A stretch of DNA of 64,000 nucleotides, from positions 30,328,654 through 30,392,653 of the forward strand of contig OX359250.1 of assembly GCA_947179485.1 (NCBI GenBank). Reading direction: 5' to 3'. The position numbers and the translations under genes are program-made. The notes beneath the pieces are model-generated. The model was not told the origin of the DNA. It ran no database searches and worked only from the letters and a program-made list of their open reading frames with translations. Source of the stretch: Allacma fusca. Its lineage: Eukaryota > Arthropoda > Collembola > Symphypleona > Sminthuridae. How positions within the stretch are numbered: the stretch's first letter is position 1; each line of letters starts with the position of its first letter. Of this stretch, positions 49,011 through 63,436 are shown piece by piece.

Positions 49011-52000
49011 TACACATACACCACATCCATGTAGTTGTACACAAATAAAGGTAAATTTCAATCACCCCTCAGTCCGAGGGAGTGAAAAACAAACAAACTC
49101 AAGAGCTCTGCATTAAGGGGAATTTAAATGCTAATTGAATTACTAGTACAAAACATAAAATAAGCTTTGAAAATATATTGTTACTGTCATATGGAAATAT
49201 GTGCATGGGTTTTATTACAGGTCTGGCTGCCTTTTTACATTGGGACAAAATACAAGTAACTACTCCTAGTCCCATTGCTCCAATACAAAGTTGATGTATG
49301 AGTTAGGGAGCATCCCCATGGGAGTACATACTCACCACGATTTTCTATTGATATACTAATTTTTTTGTCTTACTAATAGTGAAAACTAGTTAAACTACTT
49401 GGAAGTTGCTACAAAAGAAGAATTATTATTATTACATTACACACCACTACCTAGACATACTGAACGGAGTCACTTCTGCAGCTAATAACTTCTTGAACTG
49501 AGAGTAATGCAAACTTGTAATCAATAATTTACCCTTTGAAAAAGATATAGCAAACTTGAAGTGACAATGTGTTCTCTATTTTTATAAAAATTAATGCTCA
49601 ATTTCTAAATTCTCTTCTCTACATACTTACACTTCAATGTGTCACAAGGGAAGAACACGCAATGTGTACCTTTTTTTTTCTTGGAAAGATCGTGCATATC
49701 TTGATTCCTAAATTACCTGACAATAGGAAACCCTTGACTTTTTTTAAGGTATCAATTAAATTACACCAAAATAATTCTGTAGTGGAAGCACTCAAGTTCA
49801 TTCCTTAATTTCTCTCTTGTTCCCGACCATTAAACACTCAACGAACACCAAAATTAAGGAAAATCAAGTCAAATGTAATATTAAACGATATGATCTCATA
49901 CGAAATTATATAGAATGACGAAGGGAAATCCATCAAAAATGAAATTAATGTAAAACATTGCGGAACCCAATAAGGGACTCCAACGGCTCTGATATTAAAA
50001 TTGAAGGACTAGATATCTTATACATATGAGACTCCAAACCAAAATACTAAAGTTCATTAAAGTAAATGAAGCGTGGAGGAAATCTTTGGGCAGACAGAGA
50101 GAAGCTGGTGGTTTAACCAAGAAATTCCAAGTGTCTGTGGTCACTGCTCAAAAAAATGTATCTATATATTTAAGTTCCACAAGGAGGAATTGCGTCACTC
50201 ACGAAGACTTTTCTGAGAACGCACATTGTTGTAAAGCACAGGAGTGTAATACAAAGTTTAGTAAACCGTAATATTTACATTTTTTAAGGTAAAATTTTTG
50301 TGCCTGAAATTAATTACATAGATATTTTCCTGCCCTAACTTACTCAGTAACAGGATGCTCATTATTTGTGGTTAGAAGAAATTACAAAAAGAATTTGGTA
50401 CGCAGCGCTGTTGTAAAAACTTGAGTCATATAATATCCACTATGTCAAGAAGGGGTGGAAAAACATGTTTTAAAAACTCCTTAAAATGACGGTTAAGGAG
50501 TGCAGTGTACTTATTGTTAGTACAATGTACAATACACAAGATACTGTTTTGAATATGTTATCAAGCGTGTTACTCGAATGCATTAGTACTCAGAGCAGAG
50601 TACACACACACAGAACAGAACAGAGGAACCAAACCTTACGTGTTTAAATCCTCAGTTGCAGGCTTAGTTACCATTTAAACTGTTGATTTTTTGTATATAG
50701 AGAAAGTTGTAAGGAAGTTTGGCTCCTCAGGTTGCATTTTTTTTGTTGGGCTCTTCGGTCTATATATATAAATACAATTACGTACGTAGATGGATGTATA
50801 TGTGATACCCAGGGAGTTGGAATATTGTGGATCTACGAGAAGTGGCAAGTTAAATTTACAATACAAGGCAAAGACTCTATACTCACCACAATAATAAAAC
50901 TCAGTCTCACTTTCCCTTGAGAACATCGATTTAACATAACCTAACATGCATGAATAAATTAAAAGACTGAATAGACTGAATAGAGTTAACTTCGGTTTAA
51001 TGCATCAGTTGGTGCTCGCACTTTTATTAGATGGGGGGGAAAAAAAATCTGCACTCCTTTGACCACTACTACTACAACTTCACTAGTACTACAGGAGACT
51101 TCTCACGTTCTGTAGACAGATATATTTACCTACATGAGGTGCTTACGCTAATATTAGGCCAATATTTATTTATTGTGCAAAACCGCAGGCATGTCTACGT
51201 CTGTAACTCAGGACAATTGGAGGTATTACTTACGTACAGGGAAAAGTTGTGCTACAATAATTACATTCATGGCATGATTTCATTCCTGTCAAAGATCTGT
51301 CAAGTCCGCGGAACTGATATGGAACAAACTGACAAATACTTACAATTCTTATTAAATTAAACTTAAATCTAGAGAAGCAGGCTAACGGCTAGCTCAGGAG
51401 GAGCTTTTCGGAATTAAATTATTAGACAACTTTTCCTCATCAAATATGGAATACAGATTGTGTTCAAAAAAAAAAATTCTCAAAACCTCCATTTCCACAT
51501 CTGCTTTGACTTTCAGAAAAGTTAACACAATTACTAATGAGAGGAATGAATGTCTGTCTTTAATTTTTTTTCACCTCCCAGCCCTCTCACTGCACACACA
51601 CACTATCTACACAAAAGCACATATACGAAATATTGTAGTTAATTATTACAAATGTCTAAAAATACGAAGGAGTATTTCCCCGTTACTTGAGGTGATTCCC
51701 AAGAATTATTTATATTTTATTTATAGTGAGGACTCACTCATATCTGACTAAAGCACCCCGCAATGTCTTATTTCATTTTGAGAGTAATCAGGAATGAACG
51801 CGTCACTATTTTTGTGTATCTTACTATCGTCCACGACCATATAAGTGTGCAATCCGGATATCGTCTTTGAAAAATCTTACAAACGGTGGATTACTTTTTG
51901 AGCATTAAATAGGAAAACGCTTGAATGCCTCAGAGCTAAATAACTGCAACAGTTTTTCTCTCTATTTGGACAATGAAGGAAATGTGGACAGAAATTACAG

Positions 52001-53537
52001 GCATAGAAAATTTCAAACCAAATGCATATACATACATACATACAAGAGACGACTAATGCAACCTACTAATCTTGTGAATTCCAAACCTCGAGGATCTTCA
52101 AGGCATGCATTTGCCTCCAACTTCAACGTCAAACGTCATTTACATAAATATAAAGTAAAAAGTAAATTGCTCTGTATATGCATTTCAAACATTCCGCAGA
52201 AGAATGTGCAATAAATACATTGTAAATTCGCAAAGCTTCAAACCATTCTCAAGACAGTGACAAGCATTTAAATAATGTTTGGAAGGTGTGCAGCTGCAGC
52301 TACACAAAGCTGGGCTTCATGTTAGCGGTCATGTCAAAAGATATCAAGTCTCAAAAGCGTGAAGTGGTACGCGTCAAGTTGGCTCAACTGGAAGTCGTTT
52401 GAGCAATCATAAAATGTATAATTCAACATTCGACCCCACCAACAAAAAAAATTACTTCAAAAAACTACAATAGTAACCCTGGACTCGTACTCTATTTAGA
52501 AAAAAATTATTCTCATTCAAATAATATTAGCAGCTTTAAATAATCATATCACACCAAATTGAACGCCAGTATACAAATACAAACATGCCCACTAATACTG
52601 CACCTCCACATATAACATGTAGATAATTATGTGTGTAGGACCTTAATAATTTATTTTGGTCATTTACGACATTGCTGAAATTCATAAGAATCATGGAATA
52701 TTCCGTGCCGAGTCCCAACCCAACTCTTTCCCCAGACTCTTCCATATAAACACTTGGGCTGGGAATATATGCATTAGTTGTAGCTAAACTTTCCATAAAG
52801 CTACACTTCCAACTACAAACAACAAAGGTAGCTTCTTTATGAGTGTACTGTATTCAATTATAAGTGTCAAGACAACAAAAAATGGATACCAAGGGCCATA
52901 GCAGTTCCGATTTCAAAGCCAACAACAACAATCTTGTCAGGACCCCATACTGGCTGAGAAAATCGCCGGCTGCTGCCCTTTTCTATACAGTTGATAATAA
53001 GTCATGGAGTAACGAGCCTTATACTTGACTAGTCGTTGTAGGACAGAAGGACGAAAAAAAAGTAGGAAAAGATGGAATAATGCTAGTTCCAAAAAATAAA
53101 AAACTACAATATTACAGGGATTCATCGATGGAATTTATAGCTCCAGTGAGACATGCAAATTTGAGAAGAGCATCATCCAAATCCACTAATTTTGACATGT
53201 TTAGTGTGATTGGACAATGTGACTACAGAGCCTCTTGCTCTTGTAGTACTAGTCTCTTCATTGTACTCAGGAGTAATATAGTCGGACCATCCATGAAGGC
53301 AGGTCAAAAAATAGGGCTTAAAATGTTATATGGGGACTATGGGGACCCTCTGAGAAACAGCTGGTCGGCTTTTCGGCTACTACATTGGGAATGAACTCTT
53401 GGACTAATATACACAAGCAGCCCACATTAGTTATAAATAAATGGAATGACACATTTTCCTCTGCCTCTGCTCACGTTTTTCTCATAACCCACAATGAGAT
53501 TTTTTAGTAGCCGACGAAGAGTACAAGCTGTTTGTTA

Positions 53538-53554
53538 GTAATAATAATAATAAT
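53538..53554. repeat. (TAA)n microsatellite
   Basis: Short AAT-type trinucleotide run. Confidence 0.8.
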
Positions 53555-55237
53555 GACAAGAAGAATAAGACAAGGATGAACCTCATTTTTTTTAACTCTC
53601 AGGAATAGTAAACCCTATGCCTTCATCTCCCCTGCCCTGACAAAGACTGTATTAACTAAGAGAATTATTATTACAGAATCTTCCTACGAGGATATTTATC
53701 TTACCTCTGTCCCTACAACACCAGGCGAATTTATTAGCAGGCGCTGAAGAGCAATGTTGATCCTATATGACTCCTAAAAGAGCTAACTCCGCACTTGCAT
53801 TGACCAAAAGATATCTCAAGGATGCAAGTATCTATGTATGTATGTAATTACTGTACTATGGGGAGGAGAGGACCCAACAAGTATCCCCGTCTCTGACGTA
53901 CATAGTACACAAGAGTTCCACTTATCCAAGACGGACTGAGTCAGTGACAGAAATACAAGTAAATTGTAAATTCAATGGATGTATTTAATGATACAATTTC
54001 CAGTATTTGAAACTCAACAATGATTAACTGTAAACGTGATAAAGTACTTATAGGCATATATCTGTATATTATATGTATAACACATATGTCTAACAATAAG
54101 GAGCAGAAAAAAAAACTGTTCTCTGCTTCTTCAACATCCTCCTTCTTGTATAGCTATAGGGCAGGGACATTTGGAGAACCATATGTGTGAATCACCTGCA
54201 CCAGGACAGATATCTATATATACATATGTACATACATAGTGCGAGCCTTTGAGAAGTACAGGAATGCTTCTAAGAAATACAACAGACGGTAAGTTATAGG
54301 TGGTGTATTCTAGTAATTTAACCCAAAAGAAAATTCTAGCGTATAGAATTGACATCAAAAGAGTATTTGGAATGTGAGTTAATTAGCATATGTACATATC
54401 TCAACACTCAGAATCGGTCCCCCTCTTGAGAAGGAATATTGAATGTAATGAATGCTCCTTGAATGACTCTGATAAAAACTGATAATGAATTAAATTGTGA
54501 TGAAAGCGAAACTATACAAGACAATTAAAAAAAAAAATTTTTTTTTACCTGTGAATAAGATCCTTTAAATATTAAATGGAAAATTTTCTGGTCCTCAAAG
54601 ACTCTCTGACCAGAACTTCAGAAAAGGGAATCCCGACAATGTAAAGTGACTGGCCGGTCCCCACGTCACCGGAGAGTTACACAAATTACTGCTAAAAATA
54701 TCACGACTTCTGTTCTCAAATCACGCTTTGTCTCCATGAAAGGCCAGACTCTGAATAAATTCGAAAACAAATTTAAAATCGTTCGTTCAGCTTTTAGATT
54801 GTACAGATACTTAGTTCTTCCTTTACGAGTTTATATACACTTGCACTTGGTTCGAAATCTTATTTCATCTTATCTTGAGGGATAACTTGAAGTCACTCCA
54901 GGCCACGTAAACTGTAGATGAGTACTTGACAGAAATAGGAGAAACCCCAGTAGCAATGTTAAAAACTTGTTATTTATGGAAGACACAGTTTCCAAAACAA
55001 GATTATTTTTTTTGTTCGACTAAAAAAATTAACACTGTTGATTCAATCCTTTGAACACAATATTTCCCCATTCGAGTCACTTTTATCAATAGATACTTGA
55101 ACGAAGTCAAAAATTTTATGCAGTCAATTTTGGAGGAGCTATTACTGACCCCCAGGAACTATGGATGATTGGTGGCAAAAAGTATTTGAGAGAATAGAAA
55201 AGAAACAACAACCCTTGGTTTGTTTGGGCGATGCTTC

Positions 55238-55261
55238 AATAATAATAATAATAATAATAAA
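55238..55261. repeat. (AAT)8 microsatellite
   Basis: Eight uninterrupted AAT units. Confidence 0.9.
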
Positions 55262-58200
55262 TATCTATATTTATGGTGATATACTTCCAAGCTTTGGTGC
55301 CCGCAATGCCTCCCCACTTTGGCTACCCTAACAGTCCATTCCTATTTTTAGGGTCGTGTTATTTATGGCGTATATTTATCGTTCGATTCCTCGTACTTGT
55401 CGCCGTAAGTCCGGGTTGTTAATAATATGAACACTACAAAATTCCACTATAGTTGACACGGCAAAGGTCTACAATAATTCGTTCCTACCGACGACGCCGA
55501 TCCACTTCTTTACTGCATCTTGTCGTCGTTCATTTACTGGTAACTTGTAAGGCTCTGGTCACCAAGGCTGATTCCTAAAATAATTCCCCAAAGAGGCATG
55601 TTAACCATGTGAGGCACACACAAATGTTCCAGGAATACAGTGCATGCACCATGCCGCACCAGTACCCCCCATATATTAATTGTACCTCAAAGTAGGATGT
55701 GACTCTTATCAGACTAAAATATTTTCTGCATTTATCAACAAAAGCTTGAGATAAAATAGTTCCAAGGTAAAAATTATTACTAATCGTCATATACGTAAGT
55801 ACAGGGCATACAAATGACTCTTGTGTAGTACCCATACACACGCCTTGCTTATATGTATAGTGGACCCATGTTATTCCATGAGATCAGCGGGAGACGAGTA
55901 ATTATCCTTAGGTAGATATATCTTAATGACTAAGATGGAATTATCAGTTCTGTTGCTCGATTAGAATCAATACGTATGTACACGTGCTTGTTCTCCACCC
56001 CAGTTAATTAAGCCAGTCACAGGTAATAGGTACCAAAAAGCGAGAGAACCCAAGTAGAATCTAAACTTCTTTTAGCTTCCGACATTGAATAAATTATGAT
56101 AAGCTGTTTTTTTTTAAAGCCGATATACAATGCATGGGAATAAGATGCGTCAAGTGGGACTCAACTTAAACCTGCCCTAAAAAGTAACTATACTATAGTG
56201 TGCGTACAGAGAGACACATGCAAGTCTCCACACATTCCGAGAAAAAATCCCTACGTGTACATAATTACTTGAGCATCATTCCCTATGTACGTCCCGACAG
56301 TAAGTGCTTCACGTATGAATGAAAATTATTAATGCGGTCGGGAAATGCATTAGGTGCACACCTGTTTTGTCACCGGATTTCCTAATCAAAGCAATAAGCT
56401 GCCATTAATGTATCACAGAGTGACGGTTGTAACTTAACTGTAGCTGGATCACAGCACGTGGAAATACACATTTGATGATAATTTATATGAACTATTGGGA
56501 GAATCTAGGTCTGTAGAATAAAAAAAATCCCTCTGGTATTTTTTTTATAGCCGCATAAATAAAACTTCACAAGGTTTACAATCTACAAATGGACTCACGT
56601 AATATTCCACGAATATTGGCCAAATCACAGAGTTGCAAATTTGAAAGGTATAAAATGATTTAATTTCCCTTGAATTCCCTCGTTTTTCACAGGAACACAC
56701 AAATATGGGGAAATCCAACACGGAGTACTGGTACACACCTCTCTCGGCTATATAGGAGTTGAGTGTGCAAATTGTTTCCTATTTTTCGCACCAAAAATAA
56801 AAAAAAACAACGAAGAGGATCTTCAGGAGTGACACTTGCAATGTTTATGAATTGTATCTAACTTGCCCCTCTGGTTCTACCGTTGGCCGGATCCGAAAAG
56901 GATGATAGGGGGGAATCACAAGTTTACAACTGAGAGTATGAACGAATGGTACACTTTTGGTGAGGTAAAAACGAGTGCATAAAGAACCGTAAGTTGAATA
57001 AATTGTTGTTTGGAACTGCCCCGAAGAAAAACAACACACTTGGAAAAACTCACTCTGTCCAGTAACTTGCTGCTGTGTATATGGTTAGTTTATTGAGTCC
57101 TTGAGGGAAAAAAATTTGGAGAGTGGTTGGAACCTTGTGGAAGGGTTTTTGTATATAGGAATATTATTCGGCTGGGTAAGTTGTTGTGCCCGTGTTAAGA
57201 GTCTATAGCTAGCTCGAAAAGATTAATTCTGACTGTCCTCTATCCTCTATGTCACTGATGTGGAAAAGAACCAATGGGTTGCCAAATGAAATGGTATACT
57301 GTGTGAGGTGTTTACTGCAAAAATCCACTACACTATTGTTGAGGTGCTTCTCAACAACGTTTGTTAAGAATAACTTGAGGAATTCTGCTGATGAGGGGAG
57401 TTTCCCTTGGAGGCTTCAAAGCATGGGGAAATGGAATCAGGTTGTCTGCTTGTGTCTTCGGTCGTGTTCTGCAACCGCTATAGCAATTCCTTAACCACCC
57501 AATCATCCCAGAGACCTACATTTTCACAATTGCATCCACCTCAGGGGATTTGTCAACATAAATGATGGAGTAAAACTTTAACTATGTATTTGAAATTGTA
57601 GTTGCTCGTCGTGCAGACCCCAAGTATACGTACATACAAGCATATTCCCTTTGCTTTTATTACCCACAAAATTGTAGACTGTAATGTCAATTTCATATGT
57701 TACGGAAAGAAATCTCATGTGTATATATTAGCACCATTAGACATTATACACCTCTATGTGCTCAACTGTTCGCTAGGTATTTGGAATTCATAAATACGCA
57801 ACAGCATTCAAGACAGGTACATATGCTCACACTGCTGTTGAAAATCTGAGAAATCAACGCTAAAGGCTCTTGCTATATACACTGTTGTACGTTCCTACAG
57901 GCATGTATGTCTCCAATAGCTATAGCAGGTCCCTCCTGCCATCAGGCACGTACATATGTACATACATGCCTAAATTTTTGCATACACAAACGCAACATAA
58001 TTATGTCTATAGATACTCACCTGAACCTATACCTGTACATGTACACAAAAGTCAAATGCAAATACTCACAGCATGGTCCCTAACGCCATTTAGCGCATTA
58101 TTATCAGCGAATCTTAGTTTTACGAACTGTCTCAGAGTAGCCCAGAGTTATATGTATTGTTTTTTTTTCACTCAGCAAAGCAAAAGTAGTCATTTGCGAG

Positions 58201-58847
58201 AAGAAAATTATACACCAGAAATACTGGAAAATGCAATGCGTACAAGAGCAATAAGCATTACCCACCAGCATTAGAGTCAACAAGCAATTATAATTTATTG
58301 TGTTGCAATACGAGCCAGCCTGCTATTGCCTTCACAAAATAAAGGCACTTTTTATTGTGCACACGAATGCCGAAAACGAGTCAAACCCAGATGTTTTTCC
58401 CTAATCCAAGGAAATTATGCGATTATAAAATTCACTAATGATTACCATTGCACAGAGTATTCCCATAAATACATCAACCTGCACATATGTACTATCTGGG
58501 CTCTTATCCGCTCAACATAATATTTTATTGGTCTTAATGCCTCAGAATGAGTCAAGGAAGATTATGTAGTGCATTTAAATAAATTTTAAATTAACTTGCG
58601 ACTTCTTGTGGCAGAAATGTGGGTATGGTCATCCCCAGTAAGTGTGCATGCTGAAGTGAAGCACACGGCACACACACACATGTCTGTCTACCTTTGTAAA
58701 CGACAGCTACTGCTAAAGGATAACGAAACAGCTCAATGATCAATATGGACATGAGATTTCGTAAGGATTTGTTTTACTCAAGACTAACGTTTAGCCTTAG
58801 AAATGCATTTCAACCAAATCTATTTTACAATAACTGCCTGTGCTGGT

Positions 58848-58874
58848 GTTGTTGTTGTTGTTGTTGCTGCTGCT
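58848..58874. repeat. (GTT)6(GCT)3 trinucleotide tract
   Basis: Six GTT units pass directly into three GCT units. It makes a Val/Ala string in a short plus-strand frame (58803-59024); that frame has no other protein-like feature. Confidence 0.85.
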
Positions 58875-59699
58875 GATGGTGCTGTCAAGTGTATGTACAT
58901 ACATATCTTGATGCCTGATCAGAGGAGAATAGTATTGCGGCCAACGACCCCTCACAAACTATACGAAAATCGTACCATACATGTCGAATATTTGTTGGAG
59001 CTGATCTCTTGCAAAGCTTTTTAGAATAATGATATATGCAAGTGTAAATAATCCAATTAATCCACCTGGGCTTTGATGATGAGTGCATAGCGCTGCTCTG
59101 GCTTTGTGTATTGACTCTGAGCACAGGGGATTTTATAAGTAGGTAGTTAAAAGTCGAGTTACAAGCTGAGGATTGCGTGCACGTTTGACAAAGTAATGCA
59201 GCAAGTTCATGCATACTTATATGTACGCAACCACGGTAATATTTCTGTTAAAAGCATAATGGACAACGAGACTTGACATGAATGCCAATGAAACATTCAA
59301 GGGAACCTTTTCTTTCTTCTCGTTACCATCTACTTTTTAATAATTTGCTTGTACACTCTGTGGGTCACCAGTAGCTCTGCAAGAATTAATAATCTAGTCC
59401 TTCACAGTTTTCCAATCATGTTGTTCAGCAATATCTAAACTACTGTCATTTGTTATATTAATTGTTTCAGGATTTAGAATACAGCCATTAACCAACTCAG
59501 AGAGGCCCATTCGTAGGGAAAAGTAAATACTTTACTCGGGAAATCTATCCATTGATATTAGTCGGATTCCATGAAAACTACAGTTGAGACTTACTGTTAT
59601 TCTTACAGTTGCAAGAAGCATGGTCAACGGATGAGTGGACTCTGGACACAAGTCCTTATCATATGACACACCTCATGTACAACAACAGTGTCTTATTTG

Positions 59700-61675
59700 A
59701 GGTTAGGCTGAAGACATATGCCATCAATCTCACATAGTTTTGAATAAAACTGACTGGTAATATCCCAGCCTTCTAACAATGACAATTTATTGTCTGTAAA
59801 TATCTCTTGAGCCTATACACCTATGGAATTACTGCTTAACGCAGAATTCTGAAAATGTGCTTACACTGTATAGCTGAACAGTGGGAGCTTTTGTGTTGGT
59901 TTCATACGCGACAGCTTAAAATATCCCACTGACCTTTTTTGTCTGGGACATTTGACAATTTCTTCACTCATTTTCTCCTATCCATGAATGAAGCTCAGAG
60001 TGTCTTAATCGGCGTTCATAAACGGGTGTTGTGGTAGATGTCTTCATCTGTATAATTCATATTAAATTAATACATTTTGACCCAATCAGCAGCAAATGTA
60101 TCCACCTTCCCGATTTCCTGTCAAATTATCCATGAAAAATTGTCCATTCAATGTGCTGTAGATTTCAGGGATTTTATGCTTAGGAAGGAATAATAATTAT
60201 TATTAACTTTACGTCTCACATATCAATATGGATAAGTTTAACGGCTACTGAATCCTGGCTCACTAATACAGGCCTGAGTTTCTTACAGCTAAAATGTCTA
60301 TAATCCTGTGGCTTGACGAAGTATAGTCCAAACTGAAGGGAGTAGAGAAATCCAGCAGTTATAATGTTTGTACATAATTAAGTGCATTTTATTTGACAAA
60401 ATATGTAATATTACATAAACGCTCAAAAGTCAAAATACAGGATAAAAATGGAACCAAAAATTATTTTCGAATAGATTCTAGAAACGAACATACATTTTAG
60501 AAATTATGCAGTTCGAGATGCTCTAAAATATTTGCAAAACGCTTTTGGAATAAAGCCATGGAATAACGAGTTATTTTGTTCAGCCGGGTTTTTTTTATTA
60601 ATATTAGAATTTAGACAATATTCCTGTGTAACAAAGATTTTTGAATTCTTAAATCGCGTCGTATTTCCTGTAACGTAGTAATACAACTTACAACTGTTAT
60701 ATTTTCAAATCCAGCAAGACCAAAAACGACCTTCAAAATTCAATATAAAGAAAAATGAATTACTGCCCCGTTCTACTTTTCCCATCCCGTTCCAGAAAGT
60801 GGCCCCGTGTACAAGTTGTTATACAAAATTTCCCCTAGTCATTATGTACGACGCGGCAAGAGAGCAAAAATGTTGAAAGCATGAATTGAATGAAGAATCG
60901 ACCCTGGCACGCTAATAATTTCCACGAACTGTTCATAAATAAGTTATTCCAGGTCTCACCCGAAAGTAACTTACAATTTAATCAGGCTAGGCGTTTATAA
61001 TTTTAGTTTACTGTTATCTAATATAAGTTTTTGATGTGATGTTATTTGATCCACAAGTTATGGGTTAACAAAACTTGACCATAGTGTAAAATAGGGTAAA
61101 ATTATTCCCTATAGATCAAAACTGTGGGACGTTGTAAATGTCACCTTCAAAGGCCGTGAATCAGACAACAAATCAGCCCGTGTTTTTGACTTGTTGTAGA
61201 AAACTTGTACCTTGGGATGTACAGATGTACTTCCTTATAAGGGCTCCTGCTCAAAATTGAAGCCCATTTATCAATGATGAAAATTAACTCCATTTGGATA
61301 TAAATTTATTACTATAAGATATAGCTTCAGCATTTCCATGAAAAAAATTACAACTAGGTGCGCCATCTCATTCCTGATCATGTGTACCCCTTTTACTGAT
61401 TGTGAGGTGGAAACTTGTTCAGTTTAACAAATATTGCATATTATTGCTCGACAATAATTTCATCGGCTAATTCTGATCACACCATGTGGTATGGAGAAAC
61501 ACCTGAAGTAATTTTACAGACGACCTCAACAATAATTATTATTACTGATTTTTTATTATATTTCGGTAGCCTCTGATACTATATCTGACACTATGTCAAA
61601 TTCACATGGTAACCTGAATTTGATAGGGAATGCATTTGGAATTTTGAGTGCATTTAACTCTTCTTCTATTCCTTC
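59700..61675 (-). pseudogene. Possible relic of a protein-coding gene or transposon ORF
   Basis: Five separate minus-strand segments read as protein-like sequence but are broken by stops or frame changes. They are: 39 residues at 61559-61675, acidic and well mixed (begins EGIEEELNALK, ends two stop codons); 41 residues at 61112-61234 with KTRADLLSDSRPLKVTFTT; about 50 residues around 60229-60375 preceded by a fine acceptor (pyrimidine tract then CAG); about 30 residues at 60089-60178; and about 39 residues near 59700-59813 with SLLEGWDITSQFYSK. The 'RPLKVTF' style recalls ORF1/gag-like proteins of arthropod retroelements, but no reverse transcriptase or integrase motif was seen. Open frames of this length also arise by chance in AT-rich DNA, so this is tentative. 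Confidence 0.22.
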
Positions 61676-62944
61676 AAACTAATTGGTAGATAAAGATGAG
61701 TCGAATTTTGTTTCTTACCATTCGGCATTCTACCATAAAACAAACTTTAAGCTGGCCCCCTTTGACAGAATCAGAGATCAGAGCTCTAAACAGCTACATA
61801 CATATGTACATGTACAATGTACTCTCATTGCCCCAAAACTTTGTGTAAATTGTTTCAGTAAAGAACATCATTATCATCTACATTAGTGCAATGCCTATGT
61901 TTGCCTAATACATCCTGCAGTGTCTAATTTTTATTCCAAATAAATCTGTGCAGATACTGCAAATACACGATTTTATTCTGTAAAATTGTTGGTTCGTAAA
62001 TTTGATAGCCCGGTGTCCAATTTATAGCACATGAAAGTACGGCAATCTACTAATAATAAACCCTTATAAACAAAACAACCTGAATCCTTTCTTTTATCTG
62101 ATTTCCAATTGCCACTGATTGTTCTTGTGAAATTACTTTTTTTTTAAAAAAAAAAAAGCACATACAATGATTCGTCTACAGAAGAAATGTTCAGCAAGGT
62201 GAAAATGAATGTTGTCCCCATCTTTTTAGTTTTAACTACTTCTCTCGTCTTTTCCCCTCCACTTGAGCCAGAAGTAATGACGAGCAAAAGGAGAAAATGC
62301 CTGATACGAAAATTCCTAAAATCTCCGCCCGACAATTGTTAATGTCAAGAGAAAACATTTTCTCTAAAATAGACCCATAGCCTTCCTTTTATTAGTTTAA
62401 TCATCCTGACCACAAGTACCTACAAAAGTCAATAACAAATAAGTTAAACCCCATGAGTACACAGAGATTAGATTATTTCAAGACTTAATAAGCAAGTGTA
62501 ACATATTATATTAATCATCTCATCATATATGTACGCAGCATTTCACACTACTCACAAAACGGAACCCCAACAACGAACTATAAAAGATTCATGTCTCGGA
62601 TCTTGCTATTAATTTAACTCGAACAATAAGACTTTTGGCACTGCCCTCCTGCCAATAGTCTCAATGTCATCGCTGTCAATCAAACAATCTAAAACTCCAA
62701 AATAAAACAATTCTCCTAATGTAAACAAATTCTCACAGTGCCCCTGACTCATGTAGCAAAGTACACTTGTTGCAATTTGTAACTATACACTAATAAGAAT
62801 ACTGGAATAATTGCCAATTATGAGCATACAAAAGTCCCCAGAATTTTATTTTACAAAATCCTAAATGCATGACACAGTCCCAGGTACATCTTAGCCAATT
62901 TGGGGCATGTTATCAAATGACAGATTCATGTCATTTATTTATAG

Positions 62945-63186
62945 GCAATCATTACGAGACCCCAGGTTCATTGAAATCCCTCTGTAACTCAACTCTCCCA
63001 ACCCAGTTCCAACCCAGTTCCAAGAGCTCGGTAAACTTCGGAGAAATAACCCGGGCAGTCATGAAACCTCCTCAAATCTTCAAGTCATACATAACATCTA
63101 TGAGTTTAGACTCGTACCAGGGAATTTTGCCTTCAAAAGATTCCGATACTGGAAATGAGTTCCCTTGTCAGCAGGGCTCTCAGTAA
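62945..63186 (+). CDS. Candidate coding exon of an unidentified gene
   Basis: A good acceptor (TCATTTATTTATAG) ends at 62944 and opens a frame of about 80 residues to the stop at 63184-63186. The segment is visibly less AT-rich than its surroundings. The product is Ser/Pro/Gln-rich, with NFGEITRAVMKPPQIFKSY in the middle, and matches no domain I recognise. It could be a 3'-terminal exon, or the exon could end at one of two GT sites (63031 region or 63183). Against it: an 11-bp perfect tandem repeat (63000-63021) that is not a multiple of three lies inside, and no partner exon was found. Confidence 0.22.
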
Positions 63187-63410
63187 CTACCACAACCGGT
63201 GAACTCCACCGGTGTCTCCAGTCCCGAATCACTACATTTCCCCATTAGATGTGCTACAGTCATTTACTGTAGTCGGAGATAACTCTACAGTCCTGACACA
63301 CTCACGTACAAAAATCCATCCGGTTCTGGACCCCTCCTGTACGCATGCAAAATTCTCGACGTGACATACATTCGGTAGTTTCGTTCGAAGGTAACCGTGT
63401 GAGTGAGTGA

Positions 63411-63436
63411 GTGTGTGTGTGTGTGTGTGTGTGTGT
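63411..63436. repeat. (GT)13 microsatellite preceded by GAGT units
   Basis: A (GAGT)2 stretch passes into a pure GT run; it produces the Thr-His string in two overlapping minus-strand frames that are not real genes. Confidence 0.9.

Larger units (their letters stand above)
42205..58847. other. Gene desert, middle part
   Basis: No supported gene on either strand. Frames of 60-109 codons occur but none has a domain, a good splice setting or a protein-like composition. Contents seen: GA tracts at 44.6 and 46.3 kb, CA/GT runs at 45.2, 47.3 and 49.0 kb, AAT runs at 53.5 and 55.2 kb, and an A11T9 palindromic run near 54527-54546. The interval 56.9-57.5 kb is slightly less AT-rich and includes a TATATAGG string and a GGGTAAGT donor-like site on the plus strand, but no exon could be assembled there. 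Confidence 0.55.

Noticed and set aside
51031-51360. 109-codon plus-strand frame
   Set aside because: Tyr/Leu-rich without any motif or splice context; typical of chance frames in this desert.
54527-54546. A11T9 palindromic run (and T9A12 at 62137-62157)
   Set aside because: Homopolymer runs meeting by chance are expected in AT-rich DNA and could also carry sequencing length errors.
55370-55420. GTTCGATTCC, a tRNA B-box-like string
   Set aside because: No A-box at the right distance and no T-stem or acceptor-stem pairing; not a tRNA. A similar string at 16268 was rejected for the same reason.
57249-57494. 81-codon plus-strand frame near a TATATAGG string and a GGGTAAGT donor-like site
   Set aside because: The donor-like site lies upstream of the frame, no matching exon pair could be built, and the product resembles nothing known.
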